Shown here: positions 34,596-42,500 of the stretch, piece after piece
How the letters are laid out: the number at the start of each line of letters is the position of its first letter
Numbering within the stretch: the stretch's first letter is position 1
Source: Bacteroidota bacterium
GTDB lineage: Bacteria > Bacteroidota > Bacteroidia > Cytophagales > Cyclobacteriaceae
NCBI GenBank assembly: GCA_023431285.1
Contig: JAEYXN010000047.1
Coordinates: 1 to 46,338 of the forward strand
Direction: 5' to 3'
DNA length: 46,338 nt
Program-made: the position numbers and the translations under genes
The notes under the pieces: generated by a model
Database searches by the model: none
Seen by the model: only the letters and a program-made list of their open reading frames with translations
Told to the model about the DNA's origin: nothing

Positions 34596-34673
34596 ATGGC
34601 AAAAACAGCGAAGAAAGCAGCAAAGAAGTCTGCAAAAAAGACTGCTAAGAAGGCTGCTAAGAAGAAGAAGTAA
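34596..34673 (+). CDS. 25-residue Lys/Ala-rich basic peptide (histone H1 tail-like)
   Basis: The gene is ATG to TAA, 26 codons. The product has 13 Lys and 8 Ala among 25 residues, in KAAKK/SAKK/TAKK repeats, the pattern of histone H1 tails and of the basic tails on bacterial HU/H1-like proteins. There is no hydrophobic segment. A promoter-like sequence lies about 30 bases upstream and a strong terminator 26 bases downstream, so the ORF fills a complete small transcription unit. A role in binding DNA or RNA is likely from charge; it could also be a ribosome- or nucleoid-associated accessory peptide. Codons alternate AAA and AAG for Lys. It is easily missed by gene callers because of its size. 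Confidence 0.75.
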   Translation: MAKTAKKAAKKSAKKTAKKAAKKKK

Positions 34674-34698
34674 TTAGGCAAGTCCTAAAAACTTTGCG

Positions 34699-34737
34699 AA
34701 GGGAAGTAAATCAGATTTACTTCCCTTTCGTTTTTTA
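34699..34737 (+). terminator. Strong Rho-independent terminator after the basic peptide gene
   Basis: 13-base perfect stem AAGGGAAGTAAAT (34699-34711) / ATTTACTTCCCTT (34715-34727) with a three-base loop, followed by TCG and TTTTTT. It is the strongest terminator in the window. Confidence 0.9.
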
Positions 34738-35051
34738 ATACCATCATCATCGCGACTCATCAGGACCAATCTATCTTTTCTTCTCGTCTCTCCTTCTCCA
34801 TCACTTCTACTTTCAACCATTCTTCTTTTCTGAATCTCCTCTTGCAGACTGAATAACTTAAGCGTGAGGATACCTGGTGGACAGATGTGATCCTTGGTAT
34901 GAGTTTTTACCAGCAGCTTTGGCAGTTAGCGGGTGGAGAAAGGCAGTCCATTTCTCAGACCTTCATTCGGTTGCAGAAATATTGTAAAGTTCGCGCTTGA
35001 TATGAACATGGTTCACCCGTAACTTTCTCGAAAATTCCCAAACAAAAGACC
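34738..35051. other. Intergenic segment without a clear gene
   Basis: About 310 bases between the terminator and the next gene. A pyrimidine-rich tract runs over roughly 34771-34848. ATG at 34899 opens 33 codons to TGA at 34998-35000 (product MSFYQQLWQLAGG...), with no support beyond being open. AGGA/TCCT and ATACC/GGTAT pairs near 34867-34900 cross each other. No tRNA or known riboswitch was recognised. The promoter of the gene at 35052 should lie here. Confidence 0.5.
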
Positions 35052-35390
35052 ATGGCAAAGACAACCAGTAAGAGTACGACACCAAAAGCCGAATCAAAAG
35101 TTAAATCAGGAAGCAAGGCTTCCTCAAAAGTCGTTGCTTCTCCCTCAGAACTCCTCGAACAGGCTAGCGAAGAAGCGCTGAAGAAACTTCAATCACTCGG
35201 AATAGATCAGCAATTGCAATCAGAACTTGAGTGGTGCCTTGGAAGTTTTCGCTTCGATCGTAACCCATCAGGACTGTACGAGGTCGCTGGACGCGCGTTA
35301 ACCGTGCTTAATGAAGAGAAAGCCAAAAAAACGAAGGGAGTTACCGTAAAACTAATCGGTGACCTTGAGAAGGCTCTGAAAATCCAGTAA
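35052..35390 (+). CDS. Small protein with Lys/Ser-rich N-terminal tail
   Basis: 112 residues. The first 35 residues are low-complexity Lys, Ser, Thr and Ala (starting MAKTTSKSTTPKAE), then a folded helical part: SELLEQASEEALKKLQSLGI, LEWCLGSFRFDRNPSGLYEV and LTVLNEEKAKKTKGVTVKL. No named family was recognised. The basic tail and MAKT start recall the 25-residue peptide encoded just upstream; homology between them is not shown. The charge suggests contact with nucleic acid. It is transcribed toward the dCMP deaminase gene, whose stop is 8 bases away. Confidence 0.75.
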   Translation: MAKTTSKSTTPKAESKVKSGSKASSKVVASPSELLEQASEEALKKLQSLGIDQQLQSELEWCLGSFRFDRNPSGLYEVAGRALTVLNEEKAKKTKGVTVKLIGDLEKALKIQ

Positions 35391-35398
35391 CAGGTTTG

Positions 35399-35881
35399 CT
35401 AAATGAGGCGGGTCACGTTCTGAATCAGGCCCGCATATCTTTCCACTTCAACGCCGAACCTTTTAAGGAAGTCTACCCCTTCATCCAATGGAATTCCTTT
35501 GTGCTCGGCATATGAGTTGAAGTAGATCACCCTCTTTATCCCCATTGAATAAATAATCCTCGCGCAGGCAAGACATGGCGACAGGGTGACGTAAAGGGTC
35601 GCCCCTTCAACCGATGTCTTATTCTTTACTGCATAAAGAATCGCATTTTGTTCGGCATGGATGGCCAACGAACATCCACCTTTTGAATCTCGAGGGCAGC
35701 CCGTCTCCGGCCATTGTTCATCACAATTATGCGTACCTGACGGTGGACCATTGTAGCCGATCGATATAATGCGCGTGTCTTTCGCAAGAACCGCCCCTAC
35801 ATGGCGTTTGATGCAATGGCTTCTCTTGGCAAGATTCACTGCCAGTTCCATATAGATGTCGTCGAAAGCAGGGCGTATCAT
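35399..35881 (-). CDS. dCMP deaminase family protein
   Basis: 160 residues. The zinc site is HAE (His75-Glu77) with PCLAC (Cys103, Cys106), and a further His/Cys-rich insertion (HNCDEQWPETGCPR) matches the ComEB/dCMP deaminase group, which has a second metal site. GYNGPPSGT is also typical. It deaminates dCMP to dUMP, feeding thymidylate synthase (thyA is 22 kb away in this window). Single gene, no operon partner on its strand within 2 kb. Confidence 0.94.
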   Translation of the reverse strand: MIRPAFDDIYMELAVNLAKRSHCIKRHVGAVLAKDTRIISIGYNGPPSGTHNCDEQWPETGCPRDSKGGCSLAIHAEQNAILYAVKNKTSVEGATLYVTLSPCLACARIIYSMGIKRVIYFNSYAEHKGIPLDEGVDFLKRFGVEVERYAGLIQNVTRLI

Positions 35882-35994
35882 TCCACAAAAATAAGATCAT
35901 TGCGTTGCTTACAAAATCACCAGCCCTCCCGTGGAATGGGTCCCTTGTGTAACCCGTACTTTTAGTTTGAGGTAAATTACTATATTTAAAGCCC

Positions 35995-36534
35995 ATGGGA
36001 AGGGTACTAATTCTCGCAGCGGTTTTTTTCCTCGCCTTTCAGTCCGTTTCGTCAGCACAAACTGCCGTAACCCCCCGCCCTAGTCCCCTGGCGATTGTCA
36101 ACGCGCGGTATAAAGAAGCATATTTCAAGATCACATACTCCCAACCACATAAAAAAGGTCGCGAAATTTTCGGGAAGCTCGTTCCTTTCGGAAAAGTATG
36201 GAGGACTGGTGCCAATGAAGCTACCGAACTCACGATCACAAAGAATATTCAGATCAATGGAAGTCTGCTTGTCGCCGGATCATACTCCATCTTTACGATT
36301 CCTGAAAAAGACAAGTGGACGATTATTATTAACTCAGATCTGGGAATGTGGGGAGCTTATAACTACAATGAGGCGCTGGATGTGATGCGCTTCGAAGTGC
36401 CGGTTCAGCAAATTCCAGGGGATACCGTGTACGAACCTTTTACAATTCAACTCAATCAACGGAATGAACTGGCAGACCTTCAGATGATGTGGGATAAAAC
36501 CAAAGTATCCATTCCCCTAAAATTTCTAAATTAA
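35995..36534 (+). CDS. DUF2911 domain protein, secreted
   Basis: 179 residues. Signal peptide MGRVLILAAVFFLAFQSVSS (AQT after it), then VNARYKEAYFKITYSQPHKK, the GKLVPFGKVWRTGANEATEL block and LLVAGSYSIFTIPEKDKWTI, the DUF2911 signature. The C-terminus (MMWDKTKVSIPLKF) is the usual close. Function unknown, periplasmic. Followed 4 bases later by another secreted protein and then a DUF1080 gene. Confidence 0.92.
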   Translation: MGRVLILAAVFFLAFQSVSSAQTAVTPRPSPLAIVNARYKEAYFKITYSQPHKKGREIFGKLVPFGKVWRTGANEATELTITKNIQINGSLLVAGSYSIFTIPEKDKWTIIINSDLGMWGAYNYNEALDVMRFEVPVQQIPGDTVYEPFTIQLNQRNELADLQMMWDKTKVSIPLKFLN

Positions 36535-36538
36535 GTTT

Positions 36539-37051
36539 ATGTCGAGAGTTCTGTGTCTGATTTTGTGTCTGGCGATCTGTGGGGTTACATCTGCGCAGGA
36601 TCTTTCGGAATTGGATAAGCGTTACGGATTTAAGGATATTGTTCTCGAGAGCCATCCCGACTCTGTCAAAGGAGTAAAGCTTTTGAAATTATTCAACGAA
36701 AAGGATGAATTCCCCGCTAAACTTTACAGCGTCTCAGATGAAGCTTACGCCCGCATTGGAGAAGTCAAGGTGCGCGGCATTGAATTGAAAGCCTATAAAG
36801 ACCAGATTTATGAAATCGGTGTGACTACTGACAAGGATGTCCGCCTCATGAAAGCTTTAGAGTCGCTATTCGGAAGGGCAGACTACGACATGAAGAATGA
36901 AACGTATTTCTGGAAGACGAACAAGGTCATCCTGAAATTTCGTTCGTCAGGGCGCAATCAACTGGAATTGATTTACACGTCCTACGCGGTCCATCAAATG
37001 ATGAAGGACGATAAGAAGAAGAAGGTGGACGACATCGCTAATGATTTTTAA
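36539..37051 (+). CDS. Secreted protein of unknown function
   Basis: 170 residues with a signal peptide (MSRVLCLILCLAICGVTSAQ). The mature part is alpha/beta with RYGFKDIVLESHPDSVKG, then DKDVRLMKALESLFGRADYD and WKTNKVILKFRSSGRNQLEL, and a Lys/Asp-rich C-terminus (MKDDKKKKVDDIANDF). The arrangement recalls small periplasmic proteins common in Bacteroidota; no family name can be given. It lies between DUF2911 and DUF1080 genes with gaps of 4 and 16 bases, so it is co-transcribed in all likelihood. Confidence 0.75.
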   Translation: MSRVLCLILCLAICGVTSAQDLSELDKRYGFKDIVLESHPDSVKGVKLLKLFNEKDEFPAKLYSVSDEAYARIGEVKVRGIELKAYKDQIYEIGVTTDKDVRLMKALESLFGRADYDMKNETYFWKTNKVILKFRSSGRNQLELIYTSYAVHQMMKDDKKKKVDDIANDF

Positions 37052-37067
37052 CTAAACTACTATACAA

Positions 37068-37826
37068 ATGAAAATACAACTCTTGATAGCCTGCGTAGCT
37101 TTGGGTGTGGTGATCACTGGCAGTGTGAATGGCCAGGACCAGCCGGATAAGAAAACACCAGAAAGCTCCGAAATCTGGGAACCCCAGCCGCGAATCATTA
37201 CAACTGGGGCGAAATACGGTGACAGCCCATCCGATGCACTTGTGTTGTTCGATGGAAAGAATTTTGAAAATTGGCAATCTATTGAAGGCGGTGATGTAAA
37301 ATGGTCACTGAAAGACGGCGCTATGACTGTGGCCGCTGGTTCAAAAGAGATCCGCACGAAAAAAGAATTCGGCGATTTCCAATTACACGTCGAATGGAGA
37401 AGCCCCGCTGAGGTTGATCCTAAAAAAACCGGTCAGGGTCGCGGCAATAGTGGAATCTTTCTTCAGGGACTCTATGAAATCCAGGTCCTCGACAATTACA
37501 ACAACAAAACCTACGCGAACGGACAGGCCAGTTCAGTGTACAAGCAGCATATTCCTCTTGTGAATGCCTGCAAGAAGCCGGGTGAATGGCAAGCATATGA
37601 TATCATTTTTACAGCAGCAAGATTTAATGCTGAGGGACGCGTCATCCATCCAGCTTATGTGACCGTTATTCACAACGGAGTGGTTACACAAAATCACATT
37701 GCAATTTGGGGTCCTACAGAATACATTGGACTTCCAGTCTATAAGAGTCTTGAAAAGGGACCCATCGTCCTCCAGGACCACGGCGACGCGGTGAGCTTCC
37801 GCAATATCTGGATTCGTGAACTGTAG
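37068..37826 (+). CDS. DUF1080 (3-keto-disaccharide hydrolase-like) protein
   Basis: 252 residues. Signal peptide MKIQLLIACVALGVVITGSV, then the DUF1080 signatures LVLFDGKNFENWQS, EFGDFQLHVEWRSP, GRGNSGIFLQGLYEIQVLDN and the C-terminal VVLQD-like IVLQDHGDAVSFRNIWIREL. The concanavalin-like fold is found in 3-keto-glucoside/disaccharide hydrolases and their relatives; the actual substrate is unknown. Conserved Asn and Glu in the GNSGIFLQG...E block are present. Last gene of the DUF2911 unit, followed by a terminator. Confidence 0.92.
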   Translation: MKIQLLIACVALGVVITGSVNGQDQPDKKTPESSEIWEPQPRIITTGAKYGDSPSDALVLFDGKNFENWQSIEGGDVKWSLKDGAMTVAAGSKEIRTKKEFGDFQLHVEWRSPAEVDPKKTGQGRGNSGIFLQGLYEIQVLDNYNNKTYANGQASSVYKQHIPLVNACKKPGEWQAYDIIFTAARFNAEGRVIHPAYVTVIHNGVVTQNHIAIWGPTEYIGLPVYKSLEKGPIVLQDHGDAVSFRNIWIREL

Positions 37827-37852
37827 ATCGAAAATCAGTTTATCAACACAAA

Positions 37853-37876
37853 AAATCCCGGGTAATACCGGGATTT
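37853..37876. terminator. Bidirectional hairpin terminator
   Basis: Nine-base stem AAATCCCGG (37853-37861) / CCGGGATTT (37868-37876), six-base loop, in the 55-base gap between the convergent DUF1080 and lgt genes. A-run before and T-run after make it usable in both directions. Confidence 0.85.
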
Positions 37877-37881
37877 CTCAT

Positions 37882-38655
37882 TTACGCGCTTAATGATTCC
37901 TGCCTGTATCTTCTTACGTAGATTGCCGCAACTGCGAGAAAAACGAGTATTGCAATGAATTGAGAATGGGAAATAAGATTCTCAACAACGAAACCGCGCT
38001 GCACATCTCCCCGGAAGTATTCGATCACAAATCTGCCGCAGGCATAAAGCATCAGGTAAAGCAAGAACAATTGTCCTGTAAAACTTCTTCGGTCTCGTAA
38101 GAAAAGCAGAACCAGTCCGACGAGACCGATGAACCCGGCCTCGTATAGCTGAGTTGGATGCAACGGCGATCCCAATGGCTCTGCATAACAGGCTTCATTG
38201 GTGAATGTTAATCCAAACACACTGTCGGTGGGCCTTCCGTAACAGCATCCTGCCATAAAGCATCCAATCCTTCCAAAAAAATGCACGAGACAGGTTGTGA
38301 TCGCCATCACGTCCAGCATACGGTAGACGTGGAGCTTGTATTTCTTGAAATAAAAAAGCATCACAGGAACAGCGAAAAGAAACGATCCGTAAAAGACAAA
38401 TCCCCTTCCGGTGAAAAGTTTTCTGGGATGATCAAGGTAATAAGGGATGTCTTCGAAGAACAGAAACACTTTCCCGCCGACGAAAGCAGCGATAAAAATC
38501 AACAGGAACAAAGTGTTGGCCTGATCAAACGTCAAGCCCACTTCTTTTTTCCCTTGTATCGCCATGTAGGCCACTCCAGCGATTGCTCCAAGTGCAATGA
38601 AAAATCCGTACGCATAAACGGAGATCCCTCCTACTTCAAAAAGAACCGGGTACAT
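37882..38655 (-). CDS. lgt: Prolipoprotein diacylglyceryl transferase
   Basis: 257 residues with seven membrane helices. MYPVLFEVGGISVYAYGFF, the Lgt signature HFFGRIGCFMAGCCYGRPTD with its essential Arg, HPTQLYE and RFVIEYFRGD (second essential Arg region) are in place. The enzyme moves diacylglycerol from phosphatidylglycerol to the lipobox Cys of prolipoproteins in the inner membrane. The place where E. coli has His103 (HGG) reads FYGS here, so Tyr replaces His, a form also known in other FYGG-type Lgt proteins. It starts 19 bases after a lipoprotein gene, which is itself a substrate. Confidence 0.93.
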   Translation of the reverse strand: MYPVLFEVGGISVYAYGFFIALGAIAGVAYMAIQGKKEVGLTFDQANTLFLLIFIAAFVGGKVFLFFEDIPYYLDHPRKLFTGRGFVFYGSFLFAVPVMLFYFKKYKLHVYRMLDVMAITTCLVHFFGRIGCFMAGCCYGRPTDSVFGLTFTNEACYAEPLGSPLHPTQLYEAGFIGLVGLVLLFLRDRRSFTGQLFLLYLMLYACGRFVIEYFRGDVQRGFVVENLISHSQFIAILVFLAVAAIYVRRYRQESLSA

Positions 38656-38674
38656 TCCTGTTGCTTAGGGTCAA

Positions 38675-39850
38675 TCAACCTTTGTAGGTGATCCTGTAAA
38701 TCACATTTGCATAGTCGTCGGATACGAGCATCGAGCCATCATCAAGCACAACAACATCGACAGGTCTTCCCCAGACTTTCTGAGTTGCATCATCGAGCCA
38801 GCCGCTCGCGAATACTTCACGACCTACCACTTTGTTTCCGTCAAATTTGACCATCGTCACATTGTAGCCTATTTTCTTGCTGCGGTTCCATGATCCATGC
38901 AAAGCCACGAATATGTTTTTATTGTACTCTGACGGGAACATTTTGCCATCATAAAACTTCAACCCAAGTGGTGCGACGTGCGGGCCAAGCTTTTCCTGCG
39001 GTGGTACAAAATCCGAGCAGGGTCTCTTACTTCCAAACTCAGGATCTTTCACGCTACCTTCATGGCAGTAAGGATAACCAAAATGCATCCCGGCCTTAGG
39101 CGCGACGTTGAGCTCACATGAAGGCGTGTCGTCGCCAAGCATGTCACGTCCGTTATCGGTGAACCACAATTCTTTTGTGTCAGGATGCCATGTAAATCCC
39201 ACTGTGTTTCTCACGCCCTTTGCAAATACTTCTCTACCACTACCATCTGCGTTCATTCGGGTAATCGATGCGTATATTTCCTCCTTGCGTTCGCAGATGT
39301 TGCAAGGTGCACCCACTGGAACATACAGTTTTCCGTCAGGCCCGAAGGCGATGTACTTCCAACCGTGATGCTCTTCTTTAGGAAAATTATCATTTACCAC
39401 TACCGGCGCAGGAGGCGTTTCGAGCTTCGACTCAATCCCCGGATAACGGGTGATCCGGCTGATCTCAGCCACATACAAGTCGCCATCGCGGAAAGCTACA
39501 CCGTTAGGCATCTTCAGTCCGGAAGCAATCACCCATTTTTTATCGGCTTTATAGTCACCATCTGTGTCTTTTACAGCGAAGACCTTCCCTCCATCGCGCG
39601 TGCCAACGAAAACGGTTCCCGACGGACTCACTGCCATCGATCTCGCATTCTCTACTTCAGCAAAGACGGATATTTCAAAACCGGGAGGAAGCTTTATTTT
39701 ATCAAGTGGTAGACCGGCAGACTTATCTTCGTGTTCCACTACTGTCGTTGATGAATCCGGATGTGTCGCTATTTCGTCGCTTGTACTTGAATTGCCGCAT
39801 GCCATCACCAGGGCAGTGATCCACAACGACATATTTTTTAGGTATCTCAT
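38675..39850 (-). CDS. Sorbosone dehydrogenase-like PQQ-type beta-propeller lipoprotein
   Basis: 391 residues. Lipobox VMAC (Cys18) after a short signal. The remainder is a six-bladed propeller of the soluble glucose/sorbosone dehydrogenase kind: LPPGFEISVFAEVENARSMA, VFVGTRDGGKVFAV, MPNGVAFRDGDLYVAEISRI, YVPVGAPCNICE, GVRNTVGFTWHPDTKELWFT, DNGRDMLGDDTPSCELN and HGSWNRSKKIGY. PQQ use is inferred from the family. No partner electron acceptor gene is adjacent. Lies 19 bases upstream of lgt in the same direction. Confidence 0.92.
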   Translation of the reverse strand: MRYLKNMSLWITALVMACGNSSTSDEIATHPDSSTTVVEHEDKSAGLPLDKIKLPPGFEISVFAEVENARSMAVSPSGTVFVGTRDGGKVFAVKDTDGDYKADKKWVIASGLKMPNGVAFRDGDLYVAEISRITRYPGIESKLETPPAPVVVNDNFPKEEHHGWKYIAFGPDGKLYVPVGAPCNICERKEEIYASITRMNADGSGREVFAKGVRNTVGFTWHPDTKELWFTDNGRDMLGDDTPSCELNVAPKAGMHFGYPYCHEGSVKDPEFGSKRPCSDFVPPQEKLGPHVAPLGLKFYDGKMFPSEYNKNIFVALHGSWNRSKKIGYNVTMVKFDGNKVVGREVFASGWLDDATQKVWGRPVDVVVLDDGSMLVSDDYANVIYRITYKG

Positions 39851-39954
39851 AGGCTCTTTCGTTTTAACTGTTCCGAATTTACTGATTCGGCTTAAAGCGA
39901 AGGTATAATAATTCCGGCAACGGCAACAAAGGAATAAAATCTCTCAGGAAATGT

Positions 39955-39962
39955 TATTTTTG
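39955..39962 (+). promoter_or_regulatory. Exact Bacteroidota -7 element before the ABC-F gene
   Basis: TATTTTTG matches TAnnTTTG exactly, giving a start near 39969 and a 32-base leader to the ATG at 40001. No TTTG/TTG was found at the expected -33 distance, so support is partial. Confidence 0.3.
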
Positions 39963-40000
39963 AGGTCCTTTTGGCAACAGAGCCTTCGGAGCGGATCATT

Positions 40001-41917
40001 ATGGTGTCGATTACAAATCTTTCTTACTACATAGGCGGGCGCGCGTTATATGAGAATGCCAATATGTTTATCAAACCGAAGGACAAGATCGGTTTGATTG
40101 GTCTGAACGGGCGTGGGAAATCTACATTGCTGAAAATAATTTCAGGAGAATACAAAATCGACTCAGGCTCGATAAGCAAAAGTAACGACTGCTCGATCGG
40201 CTTTCTCAACCAGGATCTACTCTCCTATCAATCCGACGATGCTATTGTTACTGTTGCTATGGAGGCATTCAAGGAAGCGGTAGACACACAGCGACAAATT
40301 GAGAAGTTATTGCATCGATTAGAGACAGAATATTCCGATGCGTTAGTAAATAAGCTTTCGAAACTTCAGGAAAAATTCGAGCACCTTGATGGTTATGCCA
40401 TGCAGGCGAAAGCAGAAGAAGTTTTGGAAGGTATTGGATTCACAACTCAGGATTTACATCGACCGCTAAAAGAATTCTCCGGTGGATGGCGTATGAGGGT
40501 AATGCTTGCGAAGTTGCTTCTTGAGAAGCCGTCTCTGCTGATGCTTGACGAGCCTACTAACCACCTTGACCTTCCATCTATCGAATGGGTTGAGAACTAT
40601 TTAAGGAATTATGAAGGCGCTGTCATCGTCGTTTCTCACGACAGGATGTTCATCGACAACGTAGCCACGAAAACTGTGGAGGTTACGCAGGGCCAGCTTG
40701 TCACGTACGAAGGGAACTATTCCTTCTACCTGCAGGAGAAAGAGCTTCGTCAGGAAATTCAGCAGAACGCTTACGAAAACCAGCAACAAAAGATCCGTCA
40801 GACAGAGCGTTTCATCGAGCGCTTCAAAGCCAAAGCTACAAAAGCCCGTCAAGTCCAGTCCCGCGTAAAGGCGCTGGAGAGAATGGATATGATTGAAGAA
40901 GTCGTTGATGATACCGCCGCGGTGAATTTCAGATTTCTTTTCAATCAACAGCCGGGTCGTTATATTATTAATCTGAACAACGTTTCTAAATCGTACGGAC
41001 CGATTGAAATTCTGAAGAATACGTCGGCATCGATCGAACGAACGGACAAGATCGCGTTGATCGGCGCGAACGGAAAAGGAAAGTCTACGCTTCTTCGCAT
41101 CATCGCTGGCGAGGAACCCATCGATGGCGAAAGAACAATGGGATATAACGTGGTAAGGGCTTTCTACGCGCAACATCAGCTCGAATCCCTTCACGTTGAA
41201 AATGAAATTCTCGAAGAGTTGATGCAAGCCGGCTCGGGAAAAACGGAACAGCAACTGAGAAATGTCTTGGGTTGTTTTCTTTTCTCGGATGAAGATGTCT
41301 TTAAGAAAATTAAAGTGCTTTCAGGTGGAGAAAAATCCCGCGTGGCACTTGCAAAGACTTTGATTTCAGAAGCGAACTTTCTTCTTCTTGATGAGCCTAC
41401 CAACCACCTGGATTTTATATCAGAGAATATTCTCATCCAGGCATTGCAACAATACAAAGGCAGTTTTGTAGTCGTGTCACACAACCGTCACTTTGTAAGT
41501 CAGATTGCAAACAAGATCTGGTACATCGAAGATAAACAGATCAAAGAGTATCCGGGCACATACGAAGAATACGAATACTGGAAGAAAAAGAATGAGGCGG
41601 CACAGGTGAAAGAAGAGCCTCCAAAAGTTCGAAAAGCAGAGTCTGCGCCAAAGCAGGAAAAATCAGCCGAGTCATTGAATTCTGAAAAGAAAAAGCAGAT
41701 CGAAAAGGAGATTCGCAGGACCGAGGAACAGGTCAATGAATTAGAACAACGCAAAGCCAGTCTCGAAACAGAGCTTGCGCAGCCTGAGACCTACAGTGAC
41801 CAGGAGCGCATGAAGAAGCTGCAATTCGATTTTAAGAAGGTTGAAAATGATTTGAAAAAGGCGACTGATAGATGGGAAAGTCTGGTCACTGAACTTGACG
41901 CGCTCGGCTTTAGTTGA
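40001..41917 (+). CDS. ABC-F family ATPase (translation factor/resistance type)
   Basis: 638 residues from the ATG at 40001 (MVSITNLSYYIGGRALYENA); a TTG ten codons upstream is less likely. Two ABC domains without membrane segments: Walker A GLNGRGKST (34-42), signature FSGGWRMRVMLAKLLL, Walker B LLMLDEPTNHLD; then GANGKGKST, LSGGEKSRVALAKTLI and LLLDEPTNHLD. A charged linker joins them, and the C-terminus is a long coiled coil from about residue 545 on, as in Uup/YbiT-like members. ABC-F proteins act on ribosomes (E-site), relieving stalling or protecting from antibiotics. It does not resemble one named subtype well enough to assign a symbol. The 3' end overlaps the opposing gene by 8 bases. 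Confidence 0.95.
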   Translation: MVSITNLSYYIGGRALYENANMFIKPKDKIGLIGLNGRGKSTLLKIISGEYKIDSGSISKSNDCSIGFLNQDLLSYQSDDAIVTVAMEAFKEAVDTQRQIEKLLHRLETEYSDALVNKLSKLQEKFEHLDGYAMQAKAEEVLEGIGFTTQDLHRPLKEFSGGWRMRVMLAKLLLEKPSLLMLDEPTNHLDLPSIEWVENYLRNYEGAVIVVSHDRMFIDNVATKTVEVTQGQLVTYEGNYSFYLQEKELRQEIQQNAYENQQQKIRQTERFIERFKAKATKARQVQSRVKALERMDMIEEVVDDTAAVNFRFLFNQQPGRYIINLNNVSKSYGPIEILKNTSASIERTDKIALIGANGKGKSTLLRIIAGEEPIDGERTMGYNVVRAFYAQHQLESLHVENEILEELMQAGSGKTEQQLRNVLGCFLFSDEDVFKKIKVLSGGEKSRVALAKTLISEANFLLLDEPTNHLDFISENILIQALQQYKGSFVVVSHNRHFVSQIANKIWYIEDKQIKEYPGTYEEYEYWKKKNEAAQVKEEPPKVRKAESAPKQEKSAESLNSEKKKQIEKEIRRTEEQVNELEQRKASLETELAQPETYSDQERMKKLQFDFKKVENDLKKATDRWESLVTELDALGFS

Positions 41918-42500
41918 ATCCGAATCCAACGTGAATAACGAGACGTTCCATCATTTCCACCACTTCGTATTCCGGCTGTTTCGTACCGATCGCCAGCCAG
42001 TATCTTCGTTCAAACGTATAGCCAACCCGTTGCCACTTGTATCCTGCCTGGAAATTAATGTTCCATTTTCCTGACTGGATACGGTATCCGACAAGTGGGC
42101 TGACCGTTGTCGCTGACGATGGTTTATAGACAAATGTCTCGTCATCTCCGTTTCGATGGGGTTTGTTATAGCCCGCTGCGAGCGTAAGATAGAGCCGGTT
42201 CTTCTTCAGCCTGGCAATATCAACCGAAAACATTCCATACATCGGAACAACGGTCCACCGGTCGTAGTTGTCATAGCCAATTCCAAGGCCAAGGCGCCAC
42301 TTATGGAGGGCAACACCGTGGAAGGTGGCGACTGTTGGAGTGGTCCCGGCTCCCTTGGCCCCTGCAAGCCCACCGAAATGTAATGAATTAAAATAACGGG
42401 GACTTTTCAAAGTGTCAGTAACATTGAATACGGGAGTTTCTGCGAGCGAACGGAATGCGCAGCAGAGAAAGAAACCAATAACAATACTTCTAATTTGCAT
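41910..42500 (-). CDS. Predicted outer-membrane beta-barrel protein
   Basis: 196 residues. Signal peptide MQIRSIVIGFFLCCAFRSLA, then HFGGLAGAKGAGTTPTVATF and alternating strands (KWRLGLGIGYDNYDRWTVVP, LYLTLAAGYNKPHR, WNINFQAGYKWQRVGYTF) ending in MMERLVIHVGFGFN with an aromatic residue one before the end. About eight strands would fit. It overlaps the upstream LVIVD gene by 11 bases and so belongs to the sigma-factor operon. No close family was recognised. Confidence 0.75.
   Translation of the reverse strand: MQIRSIVIGFFLCCAFRSLAETPVFNVTDTLKSPRYFNSLHFGGLAGAKGAGTTPTVATFHGVALHKWRLGLGIGYDNYDRWTVVPMYGMFSVDIARLKKNRLYLTLAAGYNKPHRNGDDETFVYKPSSATTVSPLVGYRIQSGKWNINFQAGYKWQRVGYTFERRYWLAIGTKQPEYEVVEMMERLVIHVGFGFN

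Noticed and set aside
34771..34900. Possible riboswitch or sRNA in the pyrimidine-rich gap.
   Set aside because: The AGGA/TCCT and ATACC/GGTAT pairings are short and no known class pattern is visible.
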